64,000 nt of DNA from Medicago truncatula (Eukaryota > Streptophyta > Magnoliopsida > Fabales > Fabaceae). Position numbers and translations under genes: made by a program. Position 1 is the stretch's first letter. Each line of letters opens with the position of its first letter. Below, piece by piece: positions 1-11,099 of the stretch. Below the pieces are notes generated by a model. It was not told the origin of the DNA, made no database searches, and saw only the letters and a list, made by a program, of their open reading frames with translations. Where the stretch lies: contig NC_053043.1 of the NCBI RefSeq assembly GCF_003473485.1, forward strand, positions 3,048,001 to 3,112,000. The letters run 5' to 3'.

Positions 1-895
1 CACAAATAAGTAATATTATTCGACCACACAACCATACATAAAGGATAAAGATAAGAAGTCATACTTTCATGAAGTTAATAGTCAAATCTGGAAGTATATG
101 GATAATAAAGTCTACTGTAGACCCCATGCATTTTGTTACTTAACTCTATTATCTGGCTGGTAAATTAATGGTAGTTAGTAACGTTGTCGTTCAGATAAAA
201 AAAAACTTTATGTATACATCATAAATTCATAGTCATATCCAGAATATTATAGCAAGCAAGAACTTTCACTAAAGTGTTTGATTATTAAATAGATAATTAT
301 ATAGTGTAAAGTCTTTGATTTGGTAATTGAAGAAATTTATTTATTATTGATTAAGAGAAATTGGGGAATAAAAGGATAAGGAAGTTTAACGGTATTAACC
401 GTTATGGTTGAACACGTTTTGAAGTCAAAGAAAGATAGTTACTCTGTAAACCGTTAGATTTGTTGTATGCACCGCCCATTGCTGAGGTGAAGCACAAATG
501 TCAGGCTTAGTAGCACTAGCATGGCATGGGGATGGAATGTGGGTGCTCAGCCAACGTTACCATGTACCATTAGGTTAAATAACCAATTAAGTTTTATTTT
601 TGTTTTCGCATCGATTTTCGATCAACTAAAGATGGACGACTAATCTGCCTCGCACGTAGAGGCATGCGCACTAAATAATCAATTAAGTTAACACCTACAT
701 TTTTACTTCAATATCTTTAATATTCTTCCTTTTTTTTGAGAGATTTAATATTCTTCCTTCTTACCATACTTTTGACAAATTTATTTATATTTAGGTGAGT
801 TGGAATTATCATGCATAGAGAAAGTTCGAAAAAGGTTTATGGTTACGAACATACATGGATGTTATTTTCTTTTATGTGTGATTCGTTATGCGATG
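1..895. other. Intergenic, no gene seen
   Basis: AT-rich DNA without a recognisable coding region. A slightly more GC-balanced block at about 450-560 has no open frame or repeat partner in the window. Nothing else is supported. Confidence 0.5.
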
Positions 896-2042
896 GAAAA
901 ATTTGATTTTGATTGAAATGATTTTATAATTTTTTTTTATTAAATATGAGTTGAATGCAATAATTTATGTTTGGATAAATTTAAACAAAAGTGAGTTTGA
1001 ACACTAATTTTATGTCCAAAAATCAAAAGCTCTAAATTTTACTTCTAAGTTAGAATCAAATTCTACTCAAGAACAACCAAACATGTCAAAATCCAGTCCT
1101 ACACATCTACAATCAATTGTACCTCCTAAGTGCATACACTACTATCCTCTTATTGATATGTTTGTGACGTATGAATTGCATTAGTTGCATTAATCTTATG
1201 ACAAATGAATCAGTTTTACCATTTTTCTTTTAAAATAACGATAAAAAAAATTGATTTTGATTGAATTGATTATGTAAATTTAATCGACTAAAAATGAATA
1301 GAATGTAATAATTTATCTTTGGATAAATTTAAACAAAAGTGAGTTGTTTACGATACTTTTAAGTTTAAAAATCAATTAGATCAAAAGTTTTAAATTTTAG
1401 GGTTAAATATGTTTTTAGTCTATAAAAAAAATTACTTCTAATTTTAGTTCCTGTTACAACAAAGTTTGTTTAATTATCCTTAAACTCATAAATTTTTTAA
1501 CGAATTTTTTGAGACAAGTTTAGAACAATATGAAAGGTTCATTTACTAAAATTCAGAATATTTTAACATAAAACTAATTAAATATGAATTTTTTAAAACG
1601 ACAAAAGTTAAAGATAAAATTAACAAAATTTGGACGTAGAAATCAAATTTTGCCACAATTTTTTGCAGAGTAGCTTTTAGTAATGTTTTTAACACGTCTG
1701 CAAAAAATTGTTCAATAATTCAAGAGTTTAAGCATAAATTAAACAAATTTGAATTGAGGAGAGACTAATACTTAGTGCGGAAGAAAAAATTAGGAACTAA
1801 AAGAACTATTAAAATTAAATAAGAATTAAACTTAAAAGATCCCAATTTTATAGGAACCAAAAATATATTTAACCTTAAATTTTAACTTCAAGTTAAAATC
1901 AACTTCCGCCAAAAACCAACTAAACATGTCAAACGTTCAAAAATCAATTTTACGTCCCAAGTGCATACACTTCTATGGATAAGATCCTTACGTTCACATG
2001 TTTGTGACGTATGAATTGCATTAATTAATTGTATTAATCTTA
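896..2042. repeat. Tandem 0.3-kb direct repeat, second copy split by a MITE
   Basis: The unit at about 896-1200 is repeated at about 1240-1399 plus 1876-2042. Shared landmarks include 'ggataaatttaaacaaaagt', 'accaaacatgtcaaa', 'aagtgcatacac' and 'tttgtgacgtatgaattgca'. The second copy is interrupted by the 476-bp element at 1400-1875. The first copy is uninterrupted, so it shows the pre-insertion state. Confidence 0.75.
1400..1875. mobile_element. MULE-type MITE with 9-bp target duplication
   Basis: Terminal inverted repeats start GGGTTAAATATGTTT on the left and, read from the right end, AGGTTAAATATATTT. The 9-bp sequence TAAATTTTA flanks both ends (1391-1399 and 1876-1884). A 9-bp duplication is characteristic of Mutator-like elements. 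There is no transposase frame, so it is non-autonomous. A related longer element lies at 63.0-63.97 kb. Confidence 0.8.
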
Positions 2043-2282
2043 CTTGTTTTTTTTGTTTTTGTAAGTTGAGGGGATAATCTTACTTCTTTTCATTAAATTC
2101 TAAGTGCGGCTAAACATTAGTTTGTGTGTTGAACAAAAAACATTACTTTGTTTTTTTTTTTTTTTTGTCAAGAACGTTACTTTGTTTAACCTTTCAAAAA
2201 AAAACATTACTTTGTTTAATGGTTGAATATAGGAGCCCGTTTGATCCACATGATATGATAGACACATTCGATTAATCAATTG

Positions 2283-2558
2283 CTAGATAAAGTTAAGCTT
2301 CAATCTTACTGGTGGCTGAAAGCTAATCGTCCTAGTTTTGTTTTCTCCTACCATTCTTGGTGGTTAAATCCTTTACCTTGCTTGAGAATTATTATGTAAC
2401 AGGGTAGCTCTTTTTTTTGCTTTTTCCTGTTTTTGTTCCCCAGATTTCTTTGATTGTATTTGATATTATTCAGCTGGGTTTTTAGCACTTCTTGTGCTGA
2501 AATATTCAGGCGTTCAGTAATATATTCCATTTTAACTTCTTCAAAAAAAAAAAAAAAA
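2283..2558 (+). mobile_element. 5'-truncated LINE retrotransposon tail
   Basis: The plus strand reads DKVKLQSYWWLKANRPSF, then a second tryptophan pair (SWWLNP) and a stop. This is the usual extreme C-terminus of plant L1-type LINE ORF2. It is followed by a 3' untranslated region containing 'gcacttcttgtgctg' and an A tract at 2543-2558. Everything upstream of the last ~35 codons is missing, as expected for 5' truncation during target-primed reverse transcription. The minus-strand open frame over this interval is a shadow. Confidence 0.75.
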
Positions 2559-3021
2559 GATAAAGATAGGCTATGATAGTAATATGATAAAGACTTATCC
2601 TATCATATGTTTGGTACATACATGATAAGAAAAAAGATAGCATTATTTTATTCTATCATTTGTTTGTTTGGTGCACACTTTATTGACATTGATAAAATAA
2701 ACAACGCTGCATAACTTAAATTTTACACACATAATTAAATCAATTGTGAACAAGATTGGAAAGAAAACAGTTGGAGTTGATGTCGATTGTTATTTTATGA
2801 AGAAAATTACTAAGAAAATCATAGTTGATGTGCAAAAAATCAATTGCACAAAACATAACATTGGAAAGCAAATCAATTGGAGAAAATCAATCACACGAAA
2901 CATGAAAATCGTAGATTAGAGGGAGTCGAAGCAGGGTCTTCTAAGAAATAGAGGATCCGCGTTTGTTAACTTTAAGCTATCATGTTGCTAACCTACCAAA
3001 AATTAAGGATAAAAATAAGAA

Positions 3022-3778
3022 GAGTAAATTACACTTCCCTTCCCTCAAAGATGCTTGAATTACACTCTCCTCACCTCTTATGTTAAAATATACACTCCCC
3101 TTCCATCTTATTCAAAACATATTAGAAAATATTACATTACCCTCCCTTGAGAGAAGCTTGAATTACATTCCCCTCATCTCTTAAGTTAAAATCTACGCTT
3201 TAGTCCCTCACTAATTTTTTTTTTTATTTTTAAAATCTAGCAAAAATACATAATCTAACACACTTCAAAAAACAATAGCACTGCGGGTTCTTTTTAATAT
3301 AATCAAATTTTGAATACATATCTTTCTCTATTTTTTATTCAAAATTTCATTAACATATAGTTTTAAAACCTATTATAAAATATGAAAAACCCAAAATAAA
3401 ATTAAAATATTTAATAAAATTACTAAAGTCGATTAAGTATGGTTATTTAAAAGTGAATTTTATACTCTAAATTATAAAATTAATAACAAAAAATTTAAAT
3501 TTAATTGTCTTTAACATTTAGATTATAAATAAACGAATTTATATTTTTTAAATGGTATTTCAAAATTAAAATATATCATAAAAATAGTTATTTATGTTAA
3601 AATAGATTAAAGTGTAGTCCATATTTAATTATTAAGGGAGGGGGATGTAATTCAAGCATCTTATAGGGGAGGGGAGTATAAATTTTACTTTTCAAGAGAG
3701 GGAAGTGTATATTTTAACATAAGAGGGAAGAAGAATTTAATTCAAGCATCTTTGAGGGGAGGGGAGTGTAATTTACTC
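3022..3778. mobile_element. MULE-like foldback MITE, 757 bp, perfect 9-bp target duplication
   Basis: The element starts GAGTAAATTACAC and ends GTGTAATTTACTC, with long inverted arms (roughly 3022-3130 and 3640-3778, rich in 'cttcccttccctc' and its complement). AAATAAGAA flanks both sides exactly (3013-3021 and 3779-3787). The centre is AT-rich and non-coding. The termini and duplication length match the element at 32342-33153. Confidence 0.85.
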
Positions 3779-3897
3779 AAATAAGAATAAGATATGATTA
3801 TAAATGAGTTTAAATTATCCTTTCCTATTGATGCACCAAACGGCGAATTGAAACGTTTTATCATATCTTATCTTCCTATCATGTACACCAAACATGC

Positions 3898-6629
3898 TCT
3901 AAGTTTCTAAATAATGATCTCATATCTTTTCCATTAGCGATTAAATTCTCCTTACACATCTTTATATTTGTTTAGTGTATGCATCAAATAAAATGAAAGC
4001 ATCCTAAATTTAATATCCTTAAACTATCATAAAAAAAAACGTAAACCAAATTGTATATTATATATATTTTTTCAAATAAAAACATTGTGCTGGTAAAATT
4101 AGTACGAGAATATAGAAACAAAAAACCATATTTTTTAGTCTCGAACTGTTATATGATTTTACTTAAATAAATCTTATCCTTGTTGTAACATCTTAGTGGG
4201 TGGTTTGGCTCAGATGATATTTTATGTGGAATTTCGAGTTAGAATCCGAGTCACCACATTTTTCTCTTTTTCGTATGTGTCTATTTTAGTATGTGTAGAC
4301 AATGTAGTCCTTTAACAGATAAAAAAAATTAGCAAAATTTATTTTCAATTTATTTAAGGTTAATTGTTTAAAAAATCCTTAAAATATACACGAAATCTAA
4401 AAATAGCTAGCTCATGTAAAATAAAATAAAAAATTTATTTATGTAATTTTAAATTCTTCATATTTTAGCCCTACAACAGTACCTAGTCATACATCTTGTC
4501 AAAAAAAAAAAAAAGTCTAGTCATACATAAGACGTTGACATGACAGAGAATCTTGCAACATGTATTTTTTATGACGTGGCATATATATTTTTGCCTTAGT
4601 TTTTGTCTTGCATAAAATATTATTAATTGTTGGGTTGAATTTTTTTTTTTTGAACAAGTGTTGGTTGAAATTGAATGAAGAATTTTTTCTTCTTTCATAT
4701 GGACATAAAGTCTAGAAAGATGACCGAAAGATAGAAATTTTTCATTATATTTTGCAACTATATTTAAGATGTTAAAATAAGACCTCCCACGAAACATTAT
4801 AACTTTCTAGAGACAAGTTAATTATAAATGCTTAAAGCCCTAAAAACACAAAAAATAAAATAATGGAAACCTCGATTAGAAGTTGAATTTTGAGCTAATT
4901 TTTTTTAAGAGATCTCTATACAATATATACAGAAAGGATATCTGAAAAGTTTCATAATTTTTCTACGACACCTTGATTTATTTTGAATTTTTGACCAAAA
5001 TATGCAAAATCACAATATTGTTCCAACTAAGCATACATTCATAGGTTCAATTTAGTTATCCTATTTCACAGACATGTTTAGAACATCATAAGAACCTCTA
5101 GCACATAAATATTTTAGAGTTTTTAAATGAAAGACGAATTAATTATGAATTTTGAAGCCCCGAAAACTTAAGAAACTAAAATAACGAAAACCTCAATCCA
5201 TAAATCAAATTTTTAGCTCATCCTTTACATAGACTACTATTACAATACATAGAAGGATCTCCAAAATTTGCTGCAACTTGAAAATTTTGATTGCAAGTAT
5301 ATGTACCTTAGGTTAGTATGTAACTTTAATATGATTGAAAGTATATCCTTGTTGATATGTACTTGTAGAAGTTTTAATGCCTATTACTGAATTAACTTAA
5401 GATGTTGATGTTGTTTTCAAATATGAAGAGTTGGCTTGTACAGTGTGTGTGTTGCTTGTTTACACATTTTCAATGTCTGTTGTATCGAGTAGGCACTAAG
5501 GGCATTATGTAATATTGTCTGTGATTTCACAATGGGAAGGTATACTAGTTTTAAAAATGGTGCGCTCATACCATTATGTCTTTGCTGAAGAGTTAATCCA
5601 CAACAAACAAATTTATCATTATGTAGAGTCGGACTTGGCTCTAAGGTTTTTGGTGCCTTGAACCAACTAAAATACTAGTGTCTTCCTTAATCATATTATG
5701 AAAATTGTTTTATGTGTATAGTGGCGGAGCTTAAAAAAAAAACATAGAGTGTCAGAGTGAAGATGAAAAGGTTAAGTTACAAAAGAAATATTAAAATGAT
5801 TTTTATTTTATTTTTATGATCTATGAGTTCATTTATGTAAAAAGAAAAAAAAATTGAGGGGATATAAACCTAACATGTAAAAAAAAAAAGGAATTTCATT
5901 AATGTATATAACACTAGTAGGACAACATGTACAACCAGTCAAAATATGGAAGACATTTTAATGCGTAGCAAAAAAATAAATATAAGAAACGTCACAATAA
6001 ACAACATACGATAACACCACAAACAAATTTTTTTTTTTTTTTAACATAGACCAAACCTCAGTCCCAATAAGCAACTAAATGTAAACAACGTAAGTAAGCC
6101 AACCATTACATTTTTTATTTTGTGCGAACTGATTCATAACTTGTTTGAATCAACTAAAGAAAAGATAAAAACACAATTAATATATCATTAATTTTAAATT
6201 AAAAATCAATTTTCAATATTAGATAAATCATACAAAATTCATTCTCTTGAATTGAACATGACTTTGATGTCATACATTTCAATCACAAACAACAACACCA
6301 AAGCACAAACCACCAATACTTCTTCTGAATAATACAATGCATATCTTTCTCATTTTTCATATATTAAGTATGACTATGAGTCATACATGTCATGTGAGAA
6401 TAAATATTATATATGTTAGAATTACAAATTGATTGTAAATTTTAACCGTTGTTTTTATTTATCTATTATCTATCAAATAGCAATTTTTTTTTTTAAAAAA
6501 ATAATCGCAATTTTTTTGGTGACATCTTATTATTTTACAGACAAATTGTAAATCATGTTAGCTATCACTTTGAAAATAAACGAGCAACATCAATAACAAT
6601 AATTATTTCTGATCATATGGTAGAAAGGG
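3898..6629. other. Intergenic AT-rich DNA with decayed repeats
   Basis: No gene was recognised. About 4805-4970 and 5110-5275 are a diverged direct repeat (shared 'agccc-aaaac', 'gaaacctc', 'atacagaaggat'-type stretches). A tRNA-like promoter pair at about 4200-4260 suggests an old SINE. The open frame on the minus strand at 4483-4797 is AT-rich and has no family resemblance. Confidence 0.45.
4195..4330 (+). mobile_element. Probable old SINE
   Basis: An A-box-like TTTGGCTCAGATG (about 4203) and a B-box-like GAGTTAGAATCC (about 4238) are spaced as in tRNA-derived SINEs. An A-rich tail follows at about 4320-4328. No target duplication was found, so this is moderate to low confidence. Confidence 0.4.
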
Positions 6630-6640
6630 TGAAAATTCAT

Positions 6641-6779
6641 CCATAAGTCCTAGCTCAACTAGCAAAATGTCGAAATTGTTAGGCCGGATGCCATGATCGG
6701 GGTTCGAACCCCGGTACCTCCACTTATGTGTGTGAGTTTTTAATGGCTTTATCATTTCGTCTATCTACCAAAAAAAAGT
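6641..6779 (+). mobile_element. tRNA-derived SINE with 11-bp target duplication
   Basis: A 139-bp insertion has an A box (TAGCTCAACTAG, about 6651), a B box (GGGTTCGAACCC, about 6703) and an A-rich 3' end. It is flanked by TGAAAATTCAT on both sides (6630-6640 and 6780-6790). The internal pol III promoter, tail and duplication identify a SINE. It is not a working tRNA gene because no acceptor or anticodon stems form. Confidence 0.8.
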
Positions 6780-7261
6780 TGAAAATTCATGGTGGTGGCT
6801 TGTTAAGATGTATATACGCATAACTCTTTCGATATTTATTTTATGATTCCGTCGTATTATGAGAATGTTACTTTGATTCCTTGTTAGGCAAATTTGTGCT
6901 TAACTTGGTATGCACTTTGTTTTTTTTTTTTATTTTTTATTTGGCTTCTTAAAAAAACTTTAATGAAAAAAATTTCCTTTCTTTTTTCTTTTTTACACAC
7001 AAATAAAGAACCTTTTTACGTCCCACACGAGCTTAACTCATTTAACCTGCATCCTGCACTGCACGGGCTTAAGATCAAATTTTTTTGGTTCATCTATATT
7101 TTGATCCATGTGGGTCGAATTGTTTCGAACGTGGGTTATGCGGGTTAAATCTAAGGGTTAGACCATAATCTGTTTATTTTTTATATAATTAAATACATAT
7201 TTCATCACTTAAAATTTTGCCTATGATCTAAATTTATGAGTTAATGATGGACTTTCTATAG

Positions 7262-7532
7262 GTATTACCGTGTAAAGAGTGCATTGAGGCACTATGTGCC
7301 CACTTGAGCAACAATGATCCAATATTAGTAGAAGTTTGTCTACGTGGATTGGAACATTTCTTGTTTGACGGAAAAACAAAAAGTTTCGATATAGGGGTGG
7401 ACATATATGCTAAAATGATTGAAAATTTGCGATGGTTTACAAAAGATAAGAGACTTAGCAAGGAATCACAACACAAACATTGCTGACTGGGCTATAGAAA
7501 TTTGGGAGAGACACTGGCATAAAGACTATTAA
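7262..7532 (+). pseudogene. 3' exon remnant of an importin-alpha-like (ARM repeat) gene
   Basis: Directly after an intron-acceptor-like ctatag, the plus strand encodes an ARM-type stretch (VLPCKECIEALCAHL, then NNDPILVEVCLRGLEHFL). It continues with DIGVDIYAKMIENL and, after a one-base frame change near 7465, NIADWAIEIWERHWHKDY and a stop at 7530-7532. The order matches the C-terminal end of importin-alpha, the nuclear import adaptor that binds NLS cargo: last ARM repeat, a 'YAQMI' helix, then a helix ending in W followed by acidic or polar residues. The rest of the gene (importin-beta-binding domain and about nine ARM repeats) is absent. The frame break and isolation indicate a pseudogene fragment. 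Family assignment is from motif resemblance only. Confidence 0.65.
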
Positions 7533-7989
7533 TCAGGAGAGGAGTGAGGACTATTAGCCTCTGTATTTCAGTTTTGTTAAGTTTTGTTACACGGTTTCAG
7601 AGAACTAACAAGGCATTAGTAATACTATATATTATTGCTAATGTATATCCAGTGATACCATACATTTTGTTGTTTAAATATATTTTTGGCTCTCGAAATA
7701 TCATTGTGCGATCCGTGCCTTTCTTTTCTTTCTTAGTGATTTTAACCCACTGCGAGTGCATGGATTACATCAACACAATTGTGTTTTCAATAAGAATTCA
7801 CATTCCAAAATTAAAAACAATTGAAAAAAAGATAAGAACATAATAAATAATTCCGTCTATACCATACAATTGAGTCACTACATAAACTTTTTTTTTTTTT
7901 TTAAGATTGCATTTCCCTGTTTCATGTGTGGTGTAAAGCCTTGATTCCATTTTATTCAGCAACTTGTTTTAACATTTTGTATCATAAAG

Positions 7990-8165
7990 CCTTGTTTGCA
8001 TAAACAATTTATTTTGCAGCTTATAGCAGAAGCGCGTATGATTAAGCTCTTTTATTTTTTTTTGCTTAGTATATAAGCTGTTTTCATAAGCTATCATGGA
8101 GAGCTTATGAAAATATGTTGATTACAGCTTATGAATAAGTATAAGCTATTTTCATAAGTTATCTT
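7990..8165. mobile_element. Tourist-like MITE copy (family with 'gcttatgaaaac' core), partial
   Basis: Contains the repeated phrases 'ataagctgttttcataagct' and 'gagcttatgaaaat' shared with copies at 17.3, 25.4, 28.2, 36.6, 58.1, 59.2 and 60.7 kb. Its right edge abuts the inverted receptor-kinase fragment. Confidence 0.6.
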
Positions 8166-8166
8166 G

Positions 8167-8330
8167 GAAGGCAGTGAAACTGCACTAATGCCAGAACTTA
8201 GAAGTCCAGGGTTTTCCCTTGGAAGGTCAAAGGATCCTTAGGCCTTAGGAGACTGATTCCTCTTTAAGAAAGCAAAGATGAAGGATGGAGTGTGAACCAA
8301 GTCACAGTCACATTGCTAGATTATAGGTAG
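8167..8330 (+). pseudogene. Inverted C-terminal fragment of a G-type lectin receptor kinase
   Basis: The plus strand reads GSETALMPELRSPGFSLGR and, after frame changes, ETDSSLRKQ and DEGWSVNQVTVTLLDYR before a stop at 8328-8330. This is the standard C-terminal tail of S-domain receptor kinases (a 'P-x-P-x-x-P-G-F' segment, then a Ser-rich region and 'VTVT-LDAR'). It lies opposite in orientation to the kinase remnant at 8538-11090. That remnant stops exactly where this tail should begin (after SSVV). At least two frame breaks are visible. Best explained as the last exon of the same gene inverted in place; a fragment of a second kinase gene is possible. Confidence 0.7.
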
Positions 8331-8537
8331 GGAAAGAAGCGTAACATCATCCAACATATTTGTATAGTCCCAGAAACATGGAAAAATGTTTCTGTAAAGG
8401 GTTTGGTGGCAGTTGCAAATTTTGAGACGGTTAACATTCATTTTGTACAGATCCAATCTTATATTGATACCTTATTTAATGAATTTTTAACAAGTGTTGA
8501 AATGAACTTAATAAATGATGTGAGAACATATCATAAA

Positions 8538-11090
8538 CTAGTGTGAGACCACAGAAGACATATCGGGTCTGTCTTCAGGGAGCTTTTGAACACACAGAAG
8601 GCCAACTTGTAGGCACCTTAGTAATTCAGATGGGATGCTAGCATCCATGAATTCCAATGCTCTCCCCTCTGTCCAATATACATGCATAGTTTAAAAAAGG
8701 TTAAAAATAGTAAAAACTAAAAAAGATGGTTAAACCATGAATTTGTTTTTAATGTAAAGTTAATGTTACATTGCGTTGCATGTGAGATGGTTATGGTTAC
8801 CTGTCCCAAAAGGTTATGGGGATGATCTTGATTCTTGAAGTGATTATTTCTGATGCCACTCAACATCTCTAACACTATAACTCCAAAACTAAATACATCT
8901 GACTTGAGGGACAGTAGTCCGTTTACCGCATATTCAGGAGACATATAACCACTGCACATTATCAACAAACAACAAGATTCCCGTTGAACGATCCACCATC
9001 CTATAAAATTTTATAGTATCTTAAATAAATCACAATGGTCCATCATGTCATGTAACTTACATTGTTCCGACAATTTTATTCGTTGTTACAGCTGAACTAT
9101 CTCCTTCCAAGATATGTGACACACCAAAATCAGAATCTTGGGATTCAATTCGCTGTCAAGTAAAATATTACTAGTTTTCAGATCCCTATGAACGATTGTG
9201 AGCTTTGAATCTTGATGAAGATAAAGCAGTCCTCGAGCAACTCCCGTAATAATATCATATCGTTTTCTCCACTGTAAAATTTTCCCTTGTACAGGATCTA
9301 AAGAAGGACAGTGATAGCTCACTTAGCCATTACAGTACATGTTATCTGAATGAAGAAAAAGCTCAAAGTATTACAAGTTTTGTATTGGTGGTCTTACCAA
9401 AAATGAAGTGGTTCAAACTACCATTAGGCATGTATTCATAGACTAACATTCTTTCATTTCCATAAGTGCACCTTCCCAAAACACTCACAAGATTGCGGCG
9501 TTGTAGCTTGGCTACCAATCCAACTTCATTCATGAACTCTGTGACTCCTTGTTTTGAAGTTTTTGATAGCCTTTTCACACCTATTTCTTTCCCTTGAGCC
9601 AATATACCCTGAATTTTAGTGGAAATAGTCAAGTTGATAGAGGAATTAAAAATAGGTGTTCACTCCTAAATGGAAAAGAATAAGAGGAATTATAGTACCT
9701 TGTATACTGGACCAAAACCCCCTTGACCAATCTTGTTCTCAATAGAAAAACTGTCTGTAGCAGCTAAAATGGTATCTATATCAAAAAGAGGCGACGCTTG
9801 TTCTTCATTCTTGTTTCTATGTCCTGCTACCAGAAAAAACAATTTTCACATGGCTTGAGCTTAGAATAGAAATTTAAATCACGATATGTTGTCTCTCGGA
9901 CTAGCTATAACTAGTATTACTTTCATTTTTAATTTTCTTCTCAAGAGTATACATCTAGATAGATCAACCAAAGATGTGAAAATGCTTATGGATGAAAAAA
10001 ATCAACTTCATATTACCAATAATAATAAAATAAAAGTTGAATTGCATGACATTATGATCGAAAGAGACCTCAAAGGGAGCACAAATTTCTGAAGTGTATG
10101 TTTCTCTCTCTTTCATTCTAAGACAAAAACAGAATTTAAGTTCACAAAACATGTCATATTTAAGTGCATACCTATTTCTGAGGCAGCTAACCTTACATAA
10201 AGATCAAGTTGTAAACTATTTTCACTTATAAACAACCTAATGTCAACCAAGTTCCCAACCAAATCAAGCAGCCATGAGGCCCTTCATTTATGAAAAAGTT
10301 TGCATGTGCAGTGCATTGAGTGCAAGAACAATATTTCAAGCTCTCCGTGCACATTCTTCAAGAGCGATTAAACAAATCCTATCCGTCTTGTGATCGAGGT
10401 TTGAAGCCTTTCAAACAATCACAATAAACATGCACATCATCAATATTACAAACACCATTTATCCCACATGCTCCATAATTATCACATAAATCTTTTCTTG
10501 CCTCGTACATTTTAGTCCACTTAACGATACTGCTGTCCCATATATATCTTTCCAACAATCCATCATCCCTAATCATAAACCTTGACAATCTATCTCCAGG
10601 TTCATCCCAATTCACTACCTCATTCTTGGTTACTGAAAGTTGTGGCCTAAGGGCCATTCCTGTAAAAGATGTCCAATCATCGGAATTAAAAGCGACGCCA
10701 TTCCAAATCCCTTGGCGAATCACCAACTCTGGAAACTCTATATGATCAAATTTAAGACCTGAGGTTTTATCCCAACCCCGGTAACATTGTGTCTGTTGGA
10801 TAATCAATCAAAGCTTTGCCATGTGCAATTAGAAGAATCATGTTAATCTCTCCATCCTTCAAGACCAAGTTTCCAGAATCTAACATTTTTGCAAGTGGCT
10901 CTTGAATTGATCCTGATGAATTTGTAGACCATATCATGTTACAAATATCCCCATCAGCCACCAAGTGCCTCTTGAACTGATCTGATATTTTATGAAGGAT
11001 TGATTGACAAACACAAACAAACAAACAAAAATAACAATTACCACTCTCCTCTTCATAAAATTTGATAAACAGTTTTGATTGGAAGAACAA
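8538..11090 (-). pseudogene. G-type lectin S-receptor-like Ser/Thr kinase, decayed
   Basis: Read on the minus strand, the order is that of a plasma-membrane S-domain receptor kinase. A partial B-lectin domain comes first (IWSTNSSGSIQEPLAKMLDS), then an S-locus glycoprotein segment (10807-10379) and a PAN-like piece with NCSC-type cysteines (about 10330-10180). The kinase exons follow: [17 protein letters not shown] (about 9760-9701), the Lys-containing VKRLSK exon (9632 region), the catalytic loop [11 protein letters not shown] (about 9190) and [19 protein letters not shown] (about 8940). The last is LLCVQKLPEDRPDMSSVV (about 8600). Breaks: a stop right after the SLG segment with part of the PAN region lost; single-base losses near 10237 and just before the DFG motif near 9135; an internal deletion in the lectin/SLG junction near 10790; and no signal peptide or full lectin domain. 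The last exon is truncated and its tail is found inverted at 8167-8330. Non-functional as it stands. Confidence 0.85.
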
Positions 11091-11099
11091 CGTTGCAAT

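Larger units (their letters stand above)
2232..3897. mobile_element. Possible composite inverted-repeat element carrying other insertions
   Basis: The left end (ggagcccgtttgatccacat, about 2232) and the reverse complement of the right end (gagcatgtttggtgtacatg, about 3897) are similar inverted repeats followed by GATA-rich sequence. Inside lie a LINE tail and a complete MULE-like foldback. The termini are diverged and I could not fix a target duplication, so the outer element is tentative. Confidence 0.4.

Noticed and set aside
6700..6722. Possible tRNA gene (GGTTCGAACCC)
   Set aside because: A and B boxes only; no acceptor stem, and an A-rich tail plus target duplication show it is a SINE.
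6894..7148. 84-codon plus-strand frame
   Set aside because: AT-rich and Phe/Leu-biased, no start context or similarity; intergenic.
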